Assembly: GCF_001426665.1 (NCBI RefSeq)
Contig: NZ_LMEY01000009.1
Location: 105,200 to 169,199 of the forward strand
DNA: 64,000 nucleotides
Source of the DNA: Rhizobium sp. Root1334
GTDB taxonomy: Bacteria; Pseudomonadota; Alphaproteobacteria; Rhizobiales; Rhizobiaceae
Direction of reading: 5' to 3'
Shown here: positions 7,812-15,765 of the stretch, piece after piece
How positions within the stretch are numbered: position 1 is the first letter of the stretch
Layout: each line of letters begins with the position of its first letter
Notes under the pieces: generated by a model
What the model was told of the DNA's origin: nothing
The model's input: the letters and a program-made list of their open reading frames with translations, nothing else
Databases searched by the model: none
Translations under genes and position numbers: made by a program

Positions 7812-9655
7812 TACTTGGCTCCGATCCCGTCTGAGAGGTTGCTCTTGCCGATTTTCTGGACGACCATCGTGCCGGTGAAGGCGACGACGCAGAGCATCAG
7901 GACCACTGCGTTTGCAGCCTGGCTGTAGCCATAATCGACAAGACGGATTGCGTAGGTGGTGAGGAGGTCTGTGCCGGGAACGGCAAGGACGACGACGAGG
8001 CTGAGACCCTTGATGCCGGAGATGAAGGGCAACAGGATTGCCGAGACCAGAGCGCCGCGCTGGATTGGCAGGACGATGGAGCGCATGCGGCGGAACCAGC
8101 CGGCGCCGACGATCTGCCCAGCCTCCTCGGGGTCCCGGCCAAGCTGCATCATCGAAGAAATGCCCGCACGGGAAGCGAACGGCATCTGGTCGGCCAGGAT
8201 GGCAAGGACCAGGATGAATGGTGTCCCATAGAGCGCCGGCAGCGGCGGACGCGCGACGGCGAACATTGAAAGATAGGCGGCCGCAAAAGCAATGCCGGGT
8301 ACCAGATAGGGCAGGAAGGTGATCTGACGCAGCCCCACGGAGACAAAGCGCACGGGCGACCGCACGACGCTATAGCCGACGAGCAATCCGAGCACCCCGG
8401 CGCCGGTGGCGGCAAGCCCGACCATCCAGACCGTGTTCCAAAGCGCCAGCCAGAACTCGCCGGTCAGGAGAATGCCCTGACGCAGGGCAGTCGTACCAAG
8501 ATCGGTGCCGATCCAATAATCGAGGGTGAAGTTGTCCAGGTTGAAAGAACCCGGTACCCGCATCACCGTCGTCAGCGCCAGAGCGATAAGCGGTATGCCC
8601 GCACTAACGGCAAACATAGCGAACGCCCAAACAACAGTCGGAACTTGCCATTTTCCCAGCGGGGTCTGGCGGACCATGGCTCCCTTTGAACCGATGGTGA
8701 CAAAGCGCTTGGCCTCTTTCAACAGGCGCATGTCGATGATAACGGAAATCGTGCCGATGACGACGATGACGCCGGCAAGCACTGCGGAGGCGCCTGCCTG
8801 GCTGGTGGAGATGGCGCGAAACAGCGATGTCGCGAGCACATCGAAGCCCACCGGGACACCGAGCACATAGGCAACGCCGAAATCCCCAAGGCACTTGGCG
8901 AAGATTAGCGTTGCGGCTGAAACGAGCGCGGGCAGCATCAGCGGCAGAATGATCTTGCCTGCCACGACGGTGGGACGTGCGCCAAGACTGCGCGCTGCGT
9001 CCTCAAGCTGCGTGTCGAATTGCTTGAGTGCGTTGCCGAACAACAGGATGACGAAAGGTGCATAGTGCAGCGCAAGGATCAGCGCGATCGGCAGGGCGCC
9101 ATAGGCAAACCAGTCTGGCGGCGTGAAGCCGAAAGTCTCCATCCAGCTGGGGAGCCCGCCCGTCGTGCGGTTCTTGAAGAGCGTCAGCCAGGCGAGGGCG
9201 AACGTCCAGGACGGCAACATGTAGGGCACGAGCAGGGCCGTCGAGAACCATTTCTTGCCAATCAGATCCGTGCGGCTGAGCAGCCAGCCGATCGGCGCGC
9301 CGACGAGGAAGGCAATGATGATCGCTGCGGCGGAAATGATTGCGGTATTGGCCAGCGGGCACCAGAACAGATCCCGTGAGATCGGCGAGAACAGCGCACG
9401 GCGCAAATAGTAGACCGTAAACTCGCCGAGCGGCTGCTTGCTGCGTGCCACATCGGCAAAATGCACCGTGATCGCGTCGGCGAGCAGCAGAACGACCGGG
9501 GCAAGAATGAGATAGCAGAAAACGGCCAGCAGAAGCAGACTGAGCAGCAGTGTCGGGTCAGCGCTGTTGACGCGCATCAGGTAGGAGAGCCTTCTCCAGG
9601 GTGTGGCCGGTCGAGGACGCAGACGGTCCTCCGGCAAAGTGTTTTGCAGGGTCAT
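7811..9655 (-). CDS. ABC transporter permease, two fused permease domains (FbpB-like)
   Basis: At 614 residues this is the double-length form with two BPD_transp_1 domains in one chain. There are about 12 predicted membrane helices. Each half carries an EAA-like cytoplasmic loop: DTQLEDAARSLGARPTVVAG in the first half and RDPEEAGQIVGAGWFRRM in the second. This architecture is typical of Fe3+ (FbpB/SfuB) and 2-aminoethylphosphonate-type importers. It lies 48 bp after the PhnD-like gene and is coupled to the ATPase gene. Confidence 0.9.
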   Translation of the reverse strand: MTLQNTLPEDRLRPRPATPWRRLSYLMRVNSADPTLLLSLLLLAVFCYLILAPVVLLLADAITVHFADVARSKQPLGEFTVYYLRRALFSPISRDLFWCPLANTAIISAAAIIIAFLVGAPIGWLLSRTDLIGKKWFSTALLVPYMLPSWTFALAWLTLFKNRTTGGLPSWMETFGFTPPDWFAYGALPIALILALHYAPFVILLFGNALKQFDTQLEDAARSLGARPTVVAGKIILPLMLPALVSAATLIFAKCLGDFGVAYVLGVPVGFDVLATSLFRAISTSQAGASAVLAGVIVVIGTISVIIDMRLLKEAKRFVTIGSKGAMVRQTPLGKWQVPTVVWAFAMFAVSAGIPLIALALTTVMRVPGSFNLDNFTLDYWIGTDLGTTALRQGILLTGEFWLALWNTVWMVGLAATGAGVLGLLVGYSVVRSPVRFVSVGLRQITFLPYLVPGIAFAAAYLSMFAVARPPLPALYGTPFILVLAILADQMPFASRAGISSMMQLGRDPEEAGQIVGAGWFRRMRSIVLPIQRGALVSAILLPFISGIKGLSLVVVLAVPGTDLLTTYAIRLVDYGYSQAANAVVLMLCVVAFTGTMVVQKIGKSNLSDGIGAK

Positions 9656-9703
9656 GGGCTCACTTGTTTCGTGCGGAAGGGAAGGGGGTGTCTTTTAGAT
9701 TTG

Positions 9704-10666
9704 TCAGTCCGGCAAGGCGCCGACCGCAGCGACGACCTCGCGAACAGTCTGCCATGCCGCATCGTAGCGGACCGGCAGGAACTCCTCGTCGCCGTTGAAG
9801 GCGGCTGTCATCTCGGGCGGAAAGTGGAAAGCAAAGAAACAGGTTTTCAGTTTCTTCGTCAGATCGGGATGAAGATCATGGGCGTGAGCAAAAGCCGATG
9901 TTGGAAATAACGGGCTTTCATACAACACTCGTATGGCTTTCGGGTCGACCGCGCCGCGCTCCACCAGGCGCTGGAGCACATCCGATGCGACGGCCGCCAT
10001 GTCGTAGTCGCCGGACACCACACCCATAACGGACTTGTCGTGCGCACCAGACATGATCGGTTTGTAGTCGATGTCGGGCGTCAGACCATTGACAGGAAAC
10101 AAGGCCCGCGGCGCAAGATTGCCGGAATTCGACCCCGCAGAGACATGCGCGACACGTTTGCCTTTCAGGTCGGCGAGCATGTGGTAGGGCGACCCGGCAC
10201 GTACGATTGCAACCAGATGGTAGCCACGCACTTCGCCGTTCTGTCCTTTCGTGGCGAACGGCACCGCCCCGGCTGTGTTGACGGCGGCAACCGTGGGGCC
10301 GGTGGAAAAACCGGCAAAATGCAGCCGGCCGGCCCGCATGGCAGCGATCTCGGCTGAAACCGATTGCACAGGATAATAAACGATCTGCCGGTTTAGACAG
10401 GCCGCAAGATGTCTTGTGAACGGCCGAAAAAGTTGCGCATAGACCGCCGGTTCCTCGATGGGGGTAAATCCCCAGACAAGTGTATCCGGGTTTCGCCATT
10501 TCGACGTATCCAACGGCGTATCCGCGACAAGATCACCGTCGGCATCGCAATAGGCCGCGTCCAAGTCTACGCGTTGATGACACGATTCGGCATAAGCTGC
10601 GGTACTGCTGATCAATAGTAGGGCGATCAGAATTCCGCATGCCGCAAGGGCGCGGTGGCACTTCAT
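9704..10666 (-). CDS. PhnD-like phosphate/phosphonate-type periplasmic binding protein
   Basis: The 320-residue protein has a signal peptide (ALAACGILIALLLISSTAAYA) and the phosphonate-bd fold: LVWGFTPIEEPAVYAQLFRP, the FAGFSTGPTVAAVN strand-loop, VRAGSPYHMLADLKGKRVAHV and SGDYDMAAVASDVL. PhnD proteins bind phosphonate or phosphite in a pocket formed by these loops. It is the first gene of the ABC operon and divergent from the two-component genes. The operon thus encodes two different binding proteins, of the PhnD and FbpA classes, which is unusual. One may be the transport protein and the other a sensor partner. Confidence 0.87.
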   Translation of the reverse strand: MKCHRALAACGILIALLLISSTAAYAESCHQRVDLDAAYCDADGDLVADTPLDTSKWRNPDTLVWGFTPIEEPAVYAQLFRPFTRHLAACLNRQIVYYPVQSVSAEIAAMRAGRLHFAGFSTGPTVAAVNTAGAVPFATKGQNGEVRGYHLVAIVRAGSPYHMLADLKGKRVAHVSAGSNSGNLAPRALFPVNGLTPDIDYKPIMSGAHDKSVMGVVSGDYDMAAVASDVLQRLVERGAVDPKAIRVLYESPLFPTSAFAHAHDLHPDLTKKLKTCFFAFHFPPEMTAAFNGDEEFLPVRYDAAWQTVREVVAAVGALPD

Positions 10667-10742
10667 TTTTCTCCTCCCGAAGCGGTTTACCGTCTCGCGT
10701 TCGGCAAAGCACTTGCTATAGGAAGAGGACTATCCTGAAATT

Positions 10743-10764
10743 CCTGTCAGAGTCCTGTCAGCCT
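10743..10764 (+). promoter_or_regulatory. 11-bp tandem direct repeat just before the response-regulator start codon
   Basis: CCTGTCAGAGT and CCTGTCAGCCT lie head to tail at 10743-10753 and 10754-10764, with a degenerate CCTGAAAT copy at 10734. OmpR/PhoB-type regulators bind such 11-bp-spaced direct repeats. The repeats end two bases before the ATG at 10766, leaving no room for a normal ribosome site, so the site is either autoregulatory or the mRNA is leaderless. Only 99 bp separate this gene from the divergent PhnD-like gene. Confidence 0.5.
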
Positions 10765-10765
10765 C

Positions 10766-11446
10766 ATGCGTATTCTCGTCATAGAAGATTCTGTTGATAT
10801 CGCCGAAGCGATCGAAGCGAAGCTCTCGCGGGCAGGGCACCATGTGACATTGGCCCAAGACGGCATCTCGGGGGAGGAGTTGGCTATTCATGGCGAGTTT
10901 GATGTCGTGGTCCTCGACATCAACCTTCCCGGCCGTAGCGGATTCGAGGTGATGGCTCATCTGCGGCGGCGCAATTCGGCAACGCCGGTCCTCGTTACCA
11001 CCGCCCGCAACCAGCTGGATGACAAGATAAGCCTGCTTGATCTCGGCGCGGACGACTACATCGTCAAGCCGTTCGATCTCAGCGAACTCGAGGCGCGGCT
11101 GAGGGCGGTGACACGCCGGCACCAGGGGCTTGCCAATTCGCTGATCCGGGTCGGCCTGCTTGAGGTAGACATGTCCGCCCGCGCCGCTCGTGTGGGTGGA
11201 GAGCCGCTTGAGTTAGGGCGGCGCGAATTCGAGGTTCTGGAGATGCTTGCGGCCCATGCGGGCAATACCGTCAGCAAGGAGAGGCTCTACATAAAGCTCT
11301 TTGGCCACGATGATTCCGGGACGCCAAACGCCGTCGAACTGCTTGTCTCGCGGGTCCGCAAAAAACTGGAAGCCGTCAATGTCGAGATCGTCACGCACCG
11401 GGGGGCCGGATACATGCTGCGCGGCAAGCTCAATGCGGTGTATTGA
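10766..11446 (+). CDS. OmpR-family response regulator (TctD/QseB-like)
   Basis: The 226-residue protein has a receiver domain with acidic IED at residues 6-8, the phospho-acceptor Asp51 in VVLDINLPGRSGF, the Thr in VTTA and the Lys in YIVKPFDLSE, then a winged-helix DNA-binding domain from about residue 125 (LELGRREFEVLEML). It is divergent from the ABC operon, and its likely targets are that operon and its own. The stop overlaps the ATG of the kinase gene (TGATG). The direct repeats at 10743-10764 are its probable binding site. Confidence 0.93.
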   Translation: MRILVIEDSVDIAEAIEAKLSRAGHHVTLAQDGISGEELAIHGEFDVVVLDINLPGRSGFEVMAHLRRRNSATPVLVTTARNQLDDKISLLDLGADDYIVKPFDLSELEARLRAVTRRHQGLANSLIRVGLLEVDMSARAARVGGEPLELGRREFEVLEMLAAHAGNTVSKERLYIKLFGHDDSGTPNAVELLVSRVRKKLEAVNVEIVTHRGAGYMLRGKLNAVY

Positions 11447-12837
11447 TGGCGCGCCTGTCGATAGAGCGGCGGTTGCTGATCAGCACAGTGTGCCTTTTCC
11501 TTGTTATCGGAAGCGTGCTTGCCCTGACGGTCCGCGCCTATGCCCGCCGTGCGGCGGATGAGGCTTTCGATCGCGTACTGACAGCATCGGCCCTCGCCAT
11601 TGCCGATACTGTTGGCATTGAAGAAGGCGAAGTGACTGTTGATATTCCGTACTCGGCATTTGCCATTCTTGGAACGTCGCGTCTCAACCGTGTTTTCTAC
11701 AAGGTCACTGCTCCCGATGGCAGCCTTGCCACAGGTTCGCCTATTCTCGGCCTGGACATACCGGCCGTGAGGGACCGAGCACTGCATCTTTATGATGCCC
11801 TCTACCGGGAAAATCCGGTGCGGATTGCTTCCGTGCAGCGCTACCGTGCCGACACGGTGACAGGTGCTGGCGGCTGGATCGGTGTTATGGTCGCGGAGAC
11901 AAGGGAGGCACGCCAGGAGCTTGCCGGCGAGTTGACTGTCAAGGGAATGCTGCCGGCTGTCGCAATTGCACTTCTATCGGGTGGCCTCATTCTCGTGTCA
12001 GTGCGCTCGGCGTTCTCGCCACTCCGTCTGATTGAAAGCAACCTGCGGGCGCGGCGCCCATCCGATCTGAGCCGTATCGAGAAGGAAGTGCCGGTCGAGG
12101 TTTCAGCCCTGGTTTCCGCGCTAAACGAATTCATGGACCGGTTGGGTTCGGTACTCGACGGAGTAAAGCGTGTCACTGCCGATGCCGCTCATCAATTGCG
12201 AACCCCTCTGGCCGCTATTCAAGCACAAGCCGAGGTCGGGCTTGACGAGGCCGAAGACCCGCACCTCAAAAGACGGCTTTCCCGGATTTATCACAACGCA
12301 CGCGAGGCTGGCTTGCTGGCAAACATGCTGCTCTCCGACGCAACGACGATGCACCGTCTTGAAACGCAGGAGCGCGAAATCATCGATTTTCGCAAGGCGG
12401 CGGAAGATGCCTTGCAGATGTTGAAGGCAGAAAGTGCCTATGCAAATCTGATGCAACTTCTGGTCCTGAATATGCAGGAAAGTCCTGTCCCAATCGTCGC
12501 GGAACATGTCGCCTGCCGGGAAATGGTTCGCAACATCGTCGAGAACGCTTTTATCCATGCCCCTGGTCCGACATGCGTGCACCTTTCCATATGGCAAGGT
12601 CACGCGGTACTTCAAGTGATGGACAGGGGACCGGGTATACCGGACTCTTCGAAGAGTAAGGTGTTTCAGCGTTTTGCACGCGCGCATGAACGTCATCCGG
12701 GCACGGGCCTTGGCCTTGCTATCGCCAAGGATGTTGCGGTGGCGTTCGGGGGCGCGATTTCCATTGCGGATCGCGCAGGCGGAGGGCTTATCGTCGAGGT
12801 CGCTTTACCGATCGTTGCAGATGGAGATGCCTCGTGA
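11446..12837 (+). CDS. Sensor histidine kinase (TctE-like, 2CSK_N type)
   Basis: Starting at the ATG at 11446, the 463-residue protein has a first membrane helix at about residues 8-28, a periplasmic 2CSK_N-type sensor domain, a second helix near residues 165-185, a short HAMP-like linker, a HisKA domain with the phospho-acceptor in DAAHQLRTPLAAIQ, and a HATPase with N-box NIVENAFIHAP, DRGPGIP and GTGLGLAIAKD. It phosphorylates the upstream regulator. The gene after it encodes a periplasmic binding protein overlapping it by four bases, suggesting the kinase senses a binding-protein complex, as in Pgt- and LuxPQ-type systems. Confidence 0.93.
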   Translation: MARLSIERRLLISTVCLFLVIGSVLALTVRAYARRAADEAFDRVLTASALAIADTVGIEEGEVTVDIPYSAFAILGTSRLNRVFYKVTAPDGSLATGSPILGLDIPAVRDRALHLYDALYRENPVRIASVQRYRADTVTGAGGWIGVMVAETREARQELAGELTVKGMLPAVAIALLSGGLILVSVRSAFSPLRLIESNLRARRPSDLSRIEKEVPVEVSALVSALNEFMDRLGSVLDGVKRVTADAAHQLRTPLAAIQAQAEVGLDEAEDPHLKRRLSRIYHNAREAGLLANMLLSDATTMHRLETQEREIIDFRKAAEDALQMLKAESAYANLMQLLVLNMQESPVPIVAEHVACREMVRNIVENAFIHAPGPTCVHLSIWQGHAVLQVMDRGPGIPDSSKSKVFQRFARAHERHPGTGLGLAIAKDVAVAFGGAISIADRAGGGLIVEVALPIVADGDAS

Positions 12838-13829
12838 AGCGTCTGACCGTTTGGTCGCGAAACACCGTGCTCTGTCTTTTCCTGCTGTGCTGGATTGATC
12901 CGACTGCGGTGTTCGCTCAGGAGCCAACGATACGGGTGGCCGGCGTCGTTACCGAAGAGCGGTTGAAGCCGTTGCTCCAAGCGCTGGCAGCCCGCATGCC
13001 TGGCGCGAAACTCTCCTATGAACGGCTTTCTTCTGCACAGATTGCCGCAGCTGCAAAACAACCCGCCAATGCGCCTTTCGACATCGCTCTCCTTTCATCG
13101 CCGGATATCGCCGTTTCCGTTGCCAATGAAGGTTATGCCGCGTCCGATGAGACGGGTGGGGCTGTTGCCGCCTCGCACTGGCGCAATGAAGTGTTTGGCT
13201 TCTGGTCGGACCCCGCGGTGATGGTCTTGCGTCGGGATGCGTTTGCCGGACGAATGCCCCGGACCCGCATCGAACTGGTGCGGGCCCTGGAGAAGAACAG
13301 CAGTCAGCTGTCCCGGCGGATCGGGATCGTCAATATCGGCATTGACGATGTCAGCTATCTGCTGGCGTCGCAGGATTCGATACGGACGTCACTCTATTGG
13401 CGGCTGATGCGTGCCTTTGGTGGCGCAAAGGCGCGAATCTACGACACGACGGATGATCTTATGGAGGCGCTCCATGCGGGGGATTTGGATGTCTTGTACA
13501 ATGTTCCACTTTCCGCACTGCCTGTGGGCGGAAGTATGCCGGAGGGTATGGTGATCATCGCACCTCAGGATTACGTACTTGCCGTTCCGTGGGTCGTCCT
13601 CATCCCGAAGGGGGCGGCTAAACCACGCGACGCACGGGTTGCCCTTCGCGCGCTGCTTTCGCCCGTGAGCAAGCCGGCACTTTCAGAGGTCGGTTTCAAT
13701 TATCCCGAAGGTTTCGCCGGGCTTGAAAATCTCCAGAGCATCGAACTCGGCCCAGAGCTTCTCGTGTTTCGTGACACGATCAAGCGCAGCAAGCTCCTCG
13801 ACATGTGGTTCCAGATGGTGGTCGATTGA
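12834..13829 (+). CDS. Periplasmic binding-protein-like gene coupled to the sensor kinase (candidate ligand sensor)
   Basis: The 331-residue protein starts at GTG in a GTGA overlap with the kinase stop. It has a signal peptide (NTVLCLFLLCWIDPTAVFAQ) and a type-2 periplasmic binding-protein layout: RVAGVVTEERLKPLLQAL, APFDIALLSSPDIAVSVANEG, and LDVLYNVPLSALPV. No transporter subunits follow it. The tight coupling to a TctE-like kinase suggests a sensory role, comparable in layout to PgtC of the phosphoglycerate system. The sensory role is inferred; the sequence only shows the fold type. Confidence 0.82.
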   Translation: MKRLTVWSRNTVLCLFLLCWIDPTAVFAQEPTIRVAGVVTEERLKPLLQALAARMPGAKLSYERLSSAQIAAAAKQPANAPFDIALLSSPDIAVSVANEGYAASDETGGAVAASHWRNEVFGFWSDPAVMVLRRDAFAGRMPRTRIELVRALEKNSSQLSRRIGIVNIGIDDVSYLLASQDSIRTSLYWRLMRAFGGAKARIYDTTDDLMEALHAGDLDVLYNVPLSALPVGGSMPEGMVIIAPQDYVLAVPWVVLIPKGAAKPRDARVALRALLSPVSKPALSEVGFNYPEGFAGLENLQSIELGPELLVFRDTIKRSKLLDMWFQMVVD

Positions 13830-14167
13830 TCGGCCAGCGTTTTAGAATTCGCGGTTGACGATTGAACTGTGTCATCCGCCGGCATGACCAGCTCGTGCTC
13901 CGTTGTGCCCGTGCCATTGTTTCCCAACTGAAGTCATCGCTCTCGGAAGAGTCGATCCGGCACGAGCCGATTGGCCGGCCGTCGAACAGCCGGATCAGCG
14001 ATGGGGATCGCGATTACGCGGTGACGCTGGTTCGCGAACGTTAGGCGGGAGCACCGCCCTATCGTAAGAGCGGCATGTTACGGAGAAGACGCGCATATCG
14101 GCTCCAGAGCTGTGGGCTGTCCATATGTTGATTTCCGCTGAGAACTGAGCCGGTACTGGAGTGATGA
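13830..14167. other. Intergenic stretch before the IS1111 element
   Basis: I find no supported gene here. A 60-codon frame at 13862-14044 has no family resemblance. The sequence may include leftovers of the locus the insertion sequence entered, but no duplicated target site is visible, as expected for this IS family. Confidence 0.35.
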
Positions 14168-14238
14168 GGACGGCCTCCGCACCCAACACTGTTGTGGCAT
14201 ACTGTGGCTGTCAAAGGTCACAATCGGGAGAACCGTCC

Positions 14239-15294
14239 ATGAAGGAAGTTATCACAGTCGGCCTGGATATCGCCAAGCACGTTTTTCAGGTTCACGGCGT
14301 CGATCAGGATGGCAATGCTGTGCTGAAGCGCAAGCTTCGTCGAGTAGAGGTTGTCAGCTTTTTTGATCAGCTGTCACCTTGCCTGGTTGGGATTGAGGCG
14401 TGTGCCACTGCCCACCACTGGGCCCGCGTTCTGATCAATCTTGGCCATGAAGTTCGATTGATGCCGGTTTCTTATGTCAAACCCTATGTAAAACGGCAGA
14501 AGAACGACGCGACCGATGCGGAGGCGATTTGTGAGGCGGTGACGCGTCCGACAATGCGCTTCGTTCCGGTTAAAAGTGAAGAGCAACAAAGCGTCCTAAT
14601 ACTCCATCGTGCCCGAGAACTACTCGTGCGACAGCGAACAATGTTGATCAATGCATTGCGGGCGCATTTTGCGGAGCTCGGCATTGTGATGCGCCAAGGC
14701 TCTGCGGGAGTCGGCATGCTCATCGGTCTCATTGAAGATGAAGAACATGACCTTGTCCCGACCTTCACGCGGCGGGCTCTCTTGCCACTCACAGAACAGC
14801 TGCGCGAATTGTACCGTCAGATCGAACATCTGGACCATGAGATCATCCAGTGGCACCGAACGAGTGAGTTGAGCCGCCGTCTAGAAACTATTCCAGGCGT
14901 GGGGCCGGTCACCGCGAGTGCGCTATCGGCAACGATCGCCGATGCGTCGCTCTTCAAGTCAGGACGGCAGATGGCGGCGTGGCTTGGGCTTGTACCACGA
15001 CAATGCTCCAGCGGCGGCAAAGAGAGGTTGGGTCGCATCAGCAAGCAGGGTGATCCCTACGTTCGCAAACTCCTCGTCGTCGGCGCCCACGCCGTTTTGC
15101 GGTTCAGCCGTAAAGATGGAGAGGGCCGTAGGAAATGGGTCGCCGATCTGTTGGCTCGCAAGCCTCACAACGTCGTGGCGGTCGCGTTAGCCAACAAGAT
15201 GGCCAGGACCGCCTGGGCAATGATGATGTCCGGAGATCGGTATCGATCAATCCCAGCCCAATGCAGAAGCTTGGGGTCTTACAGGAATTGGTGA
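14239..15294 (+). CDS. IS1111-group DEDD transposase/recombinase
   Basis: I chose the ATG at 14239 because the family protein begins with (M)KEVITVGLDIAKHVFQVHG; the longer frame from a GTG at 14161 would read through the inverted repeat. The product is 351 residues. The RuvC-like catalytic acids appear as D in GLDIAK, E in GIEACATAHHW, and the D pair in KNDATDAEAICEA. The C-terminal Transposase_20 domain has TIPGVGPVTASALSATI and ends with KMARTAWAMM, with the conserved serine region in QCSSGGKERLG. All key residues are present and the frame is intact, so it may be active. Confidence 0.93.
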   Translation: MKEVITVGLDIAKHVFQVHGVDQDGNAVLKRKLRRVEVVSFFDQLSPCLVGIEACATAHHWARVLINLGHEVRLMPVSYVKPYVKRQKNDATDAEAICEAVTRPTMRFVPVKSEEQQSVLILHRARELLVRQRTMLINALRAHFAELGIVMRQGSAGVGMLIGLIEDEEHDLVPTFTRRALLPLTEQLRELYRQIEHLDHEIIQWHRTSELSRRLETIPGVGPVTASALSATIADASLFKSGRQMAAWLGLVPRQCSSGGKERLGRISKQGDPYVRKLLVVGAHAVLRFSRKDGEGRRKWVADLLARKPHNVVAVALANKMARTAWAMMMSGDRYRSIPAQCRSLGSYRNW

Positions 15295-15296
15295 GG

Positions 15297-15495
15297 TGCA
15301 AATGGTGTGATGCGAACGGTCGAACCGGGATCTGAAAACCCGACGTTGGGTTAATGCGCTCAAAAGCGCGTTGGAGTGTATGGGATCAGGTCTGCGGAAT
15401 TCATCAGGGCCAGCGGCATCGAAAGGCCGCAATCAAAGGCCGTATACATGCCTGCACCCGACCAAGTCGCTACCCACACCAAAAGTCCTTGCCAA
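15297..15495 (+). ncRNA. Right non-coding end of IS1111 element; candidate bridge-RNA region
   Basis: Elements of the IS110 family encode a structured RNA in a non-coding end that pairs with target and donor DNA. In the IS1111 subgroup it is expected in the end after the transposase. This 199-bp stretch is the only non-coding end long enough. It contains complementary GC-rich segments, for example CCGGGATC near 15329 and GCGCTCAAAAGCGC at 15357-15370. I have not folded it, so the RNA itself is inferred. Confidence 0.35.
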
Positions 15496-15594
15496 GCGGA
15501 GGTCGTCCATACATGAACCCCTCGAGCTGGACCAGCGAGGTGCTACATTTAAAGCGTGTCGCATTTAATCGTACTCATATCCTGCGGCTTTAAA

Positions 15595-15765
15595 CTAGTT
15601 TCTGCATTCTGTGAGGGAGAAGAGACCGCAGATTTGGTCGAGGGCGTGGGTGATGGCGTCGAAGTTGCTGGCCGCTCGCTTTCGCAGCAGCGTCTTGAGT
15701 TTTGAGAACACCATCTCGATGCGGAAGAAAGAGTCGAGACTCGGTAGCGACTTCGTTCGATCTAT
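15595..15765 (-). pseudogene. IS630-family transposase, C-terminal remnant
   Basis: Reading the minus strand up to the TAG at 15595-15597 gives RIEMVFSKLKTLLRKRA followed by SNFDAITHALDQICGLFSL and TECRN. This is the conserved end of IS630-type transposases (normally NPIEMVFSKLK...LFSxEECxNYF). The stretch before it (LPSLDSFF instead of the usual YSPDLNP) is degenerate. The rest of the transposase is missing. The AT-rich piece at 15546-15594 is likely the terminal repeat of that element. The remnant abuts the 3' end of the di-heme gene. Confidence 0.8.

Larger units (their letters stand above)
14168..15508 (+). mobile_element. IS1111-group (IS110 family) insertion sequence, about 1.34 kb
   Basis: Subterminal inverted repeats bound the element: GGACGGCCTCCGC at 14168-14180 and GCGGAGGTCGTCC at 15496-15508, which match at 12 of 13 positions when one is reversed. 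Between them is one intact DEDD transposase. There is a short 58-bp left non-coding end and a longer, roughly 200-bp right non-coding end. Subterminal repeats, lack of a flanking duplication and a long right end fit the IS1111 subgroup. The true tips probably lie a few bases outside these repeats. Confidence 0.85.
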
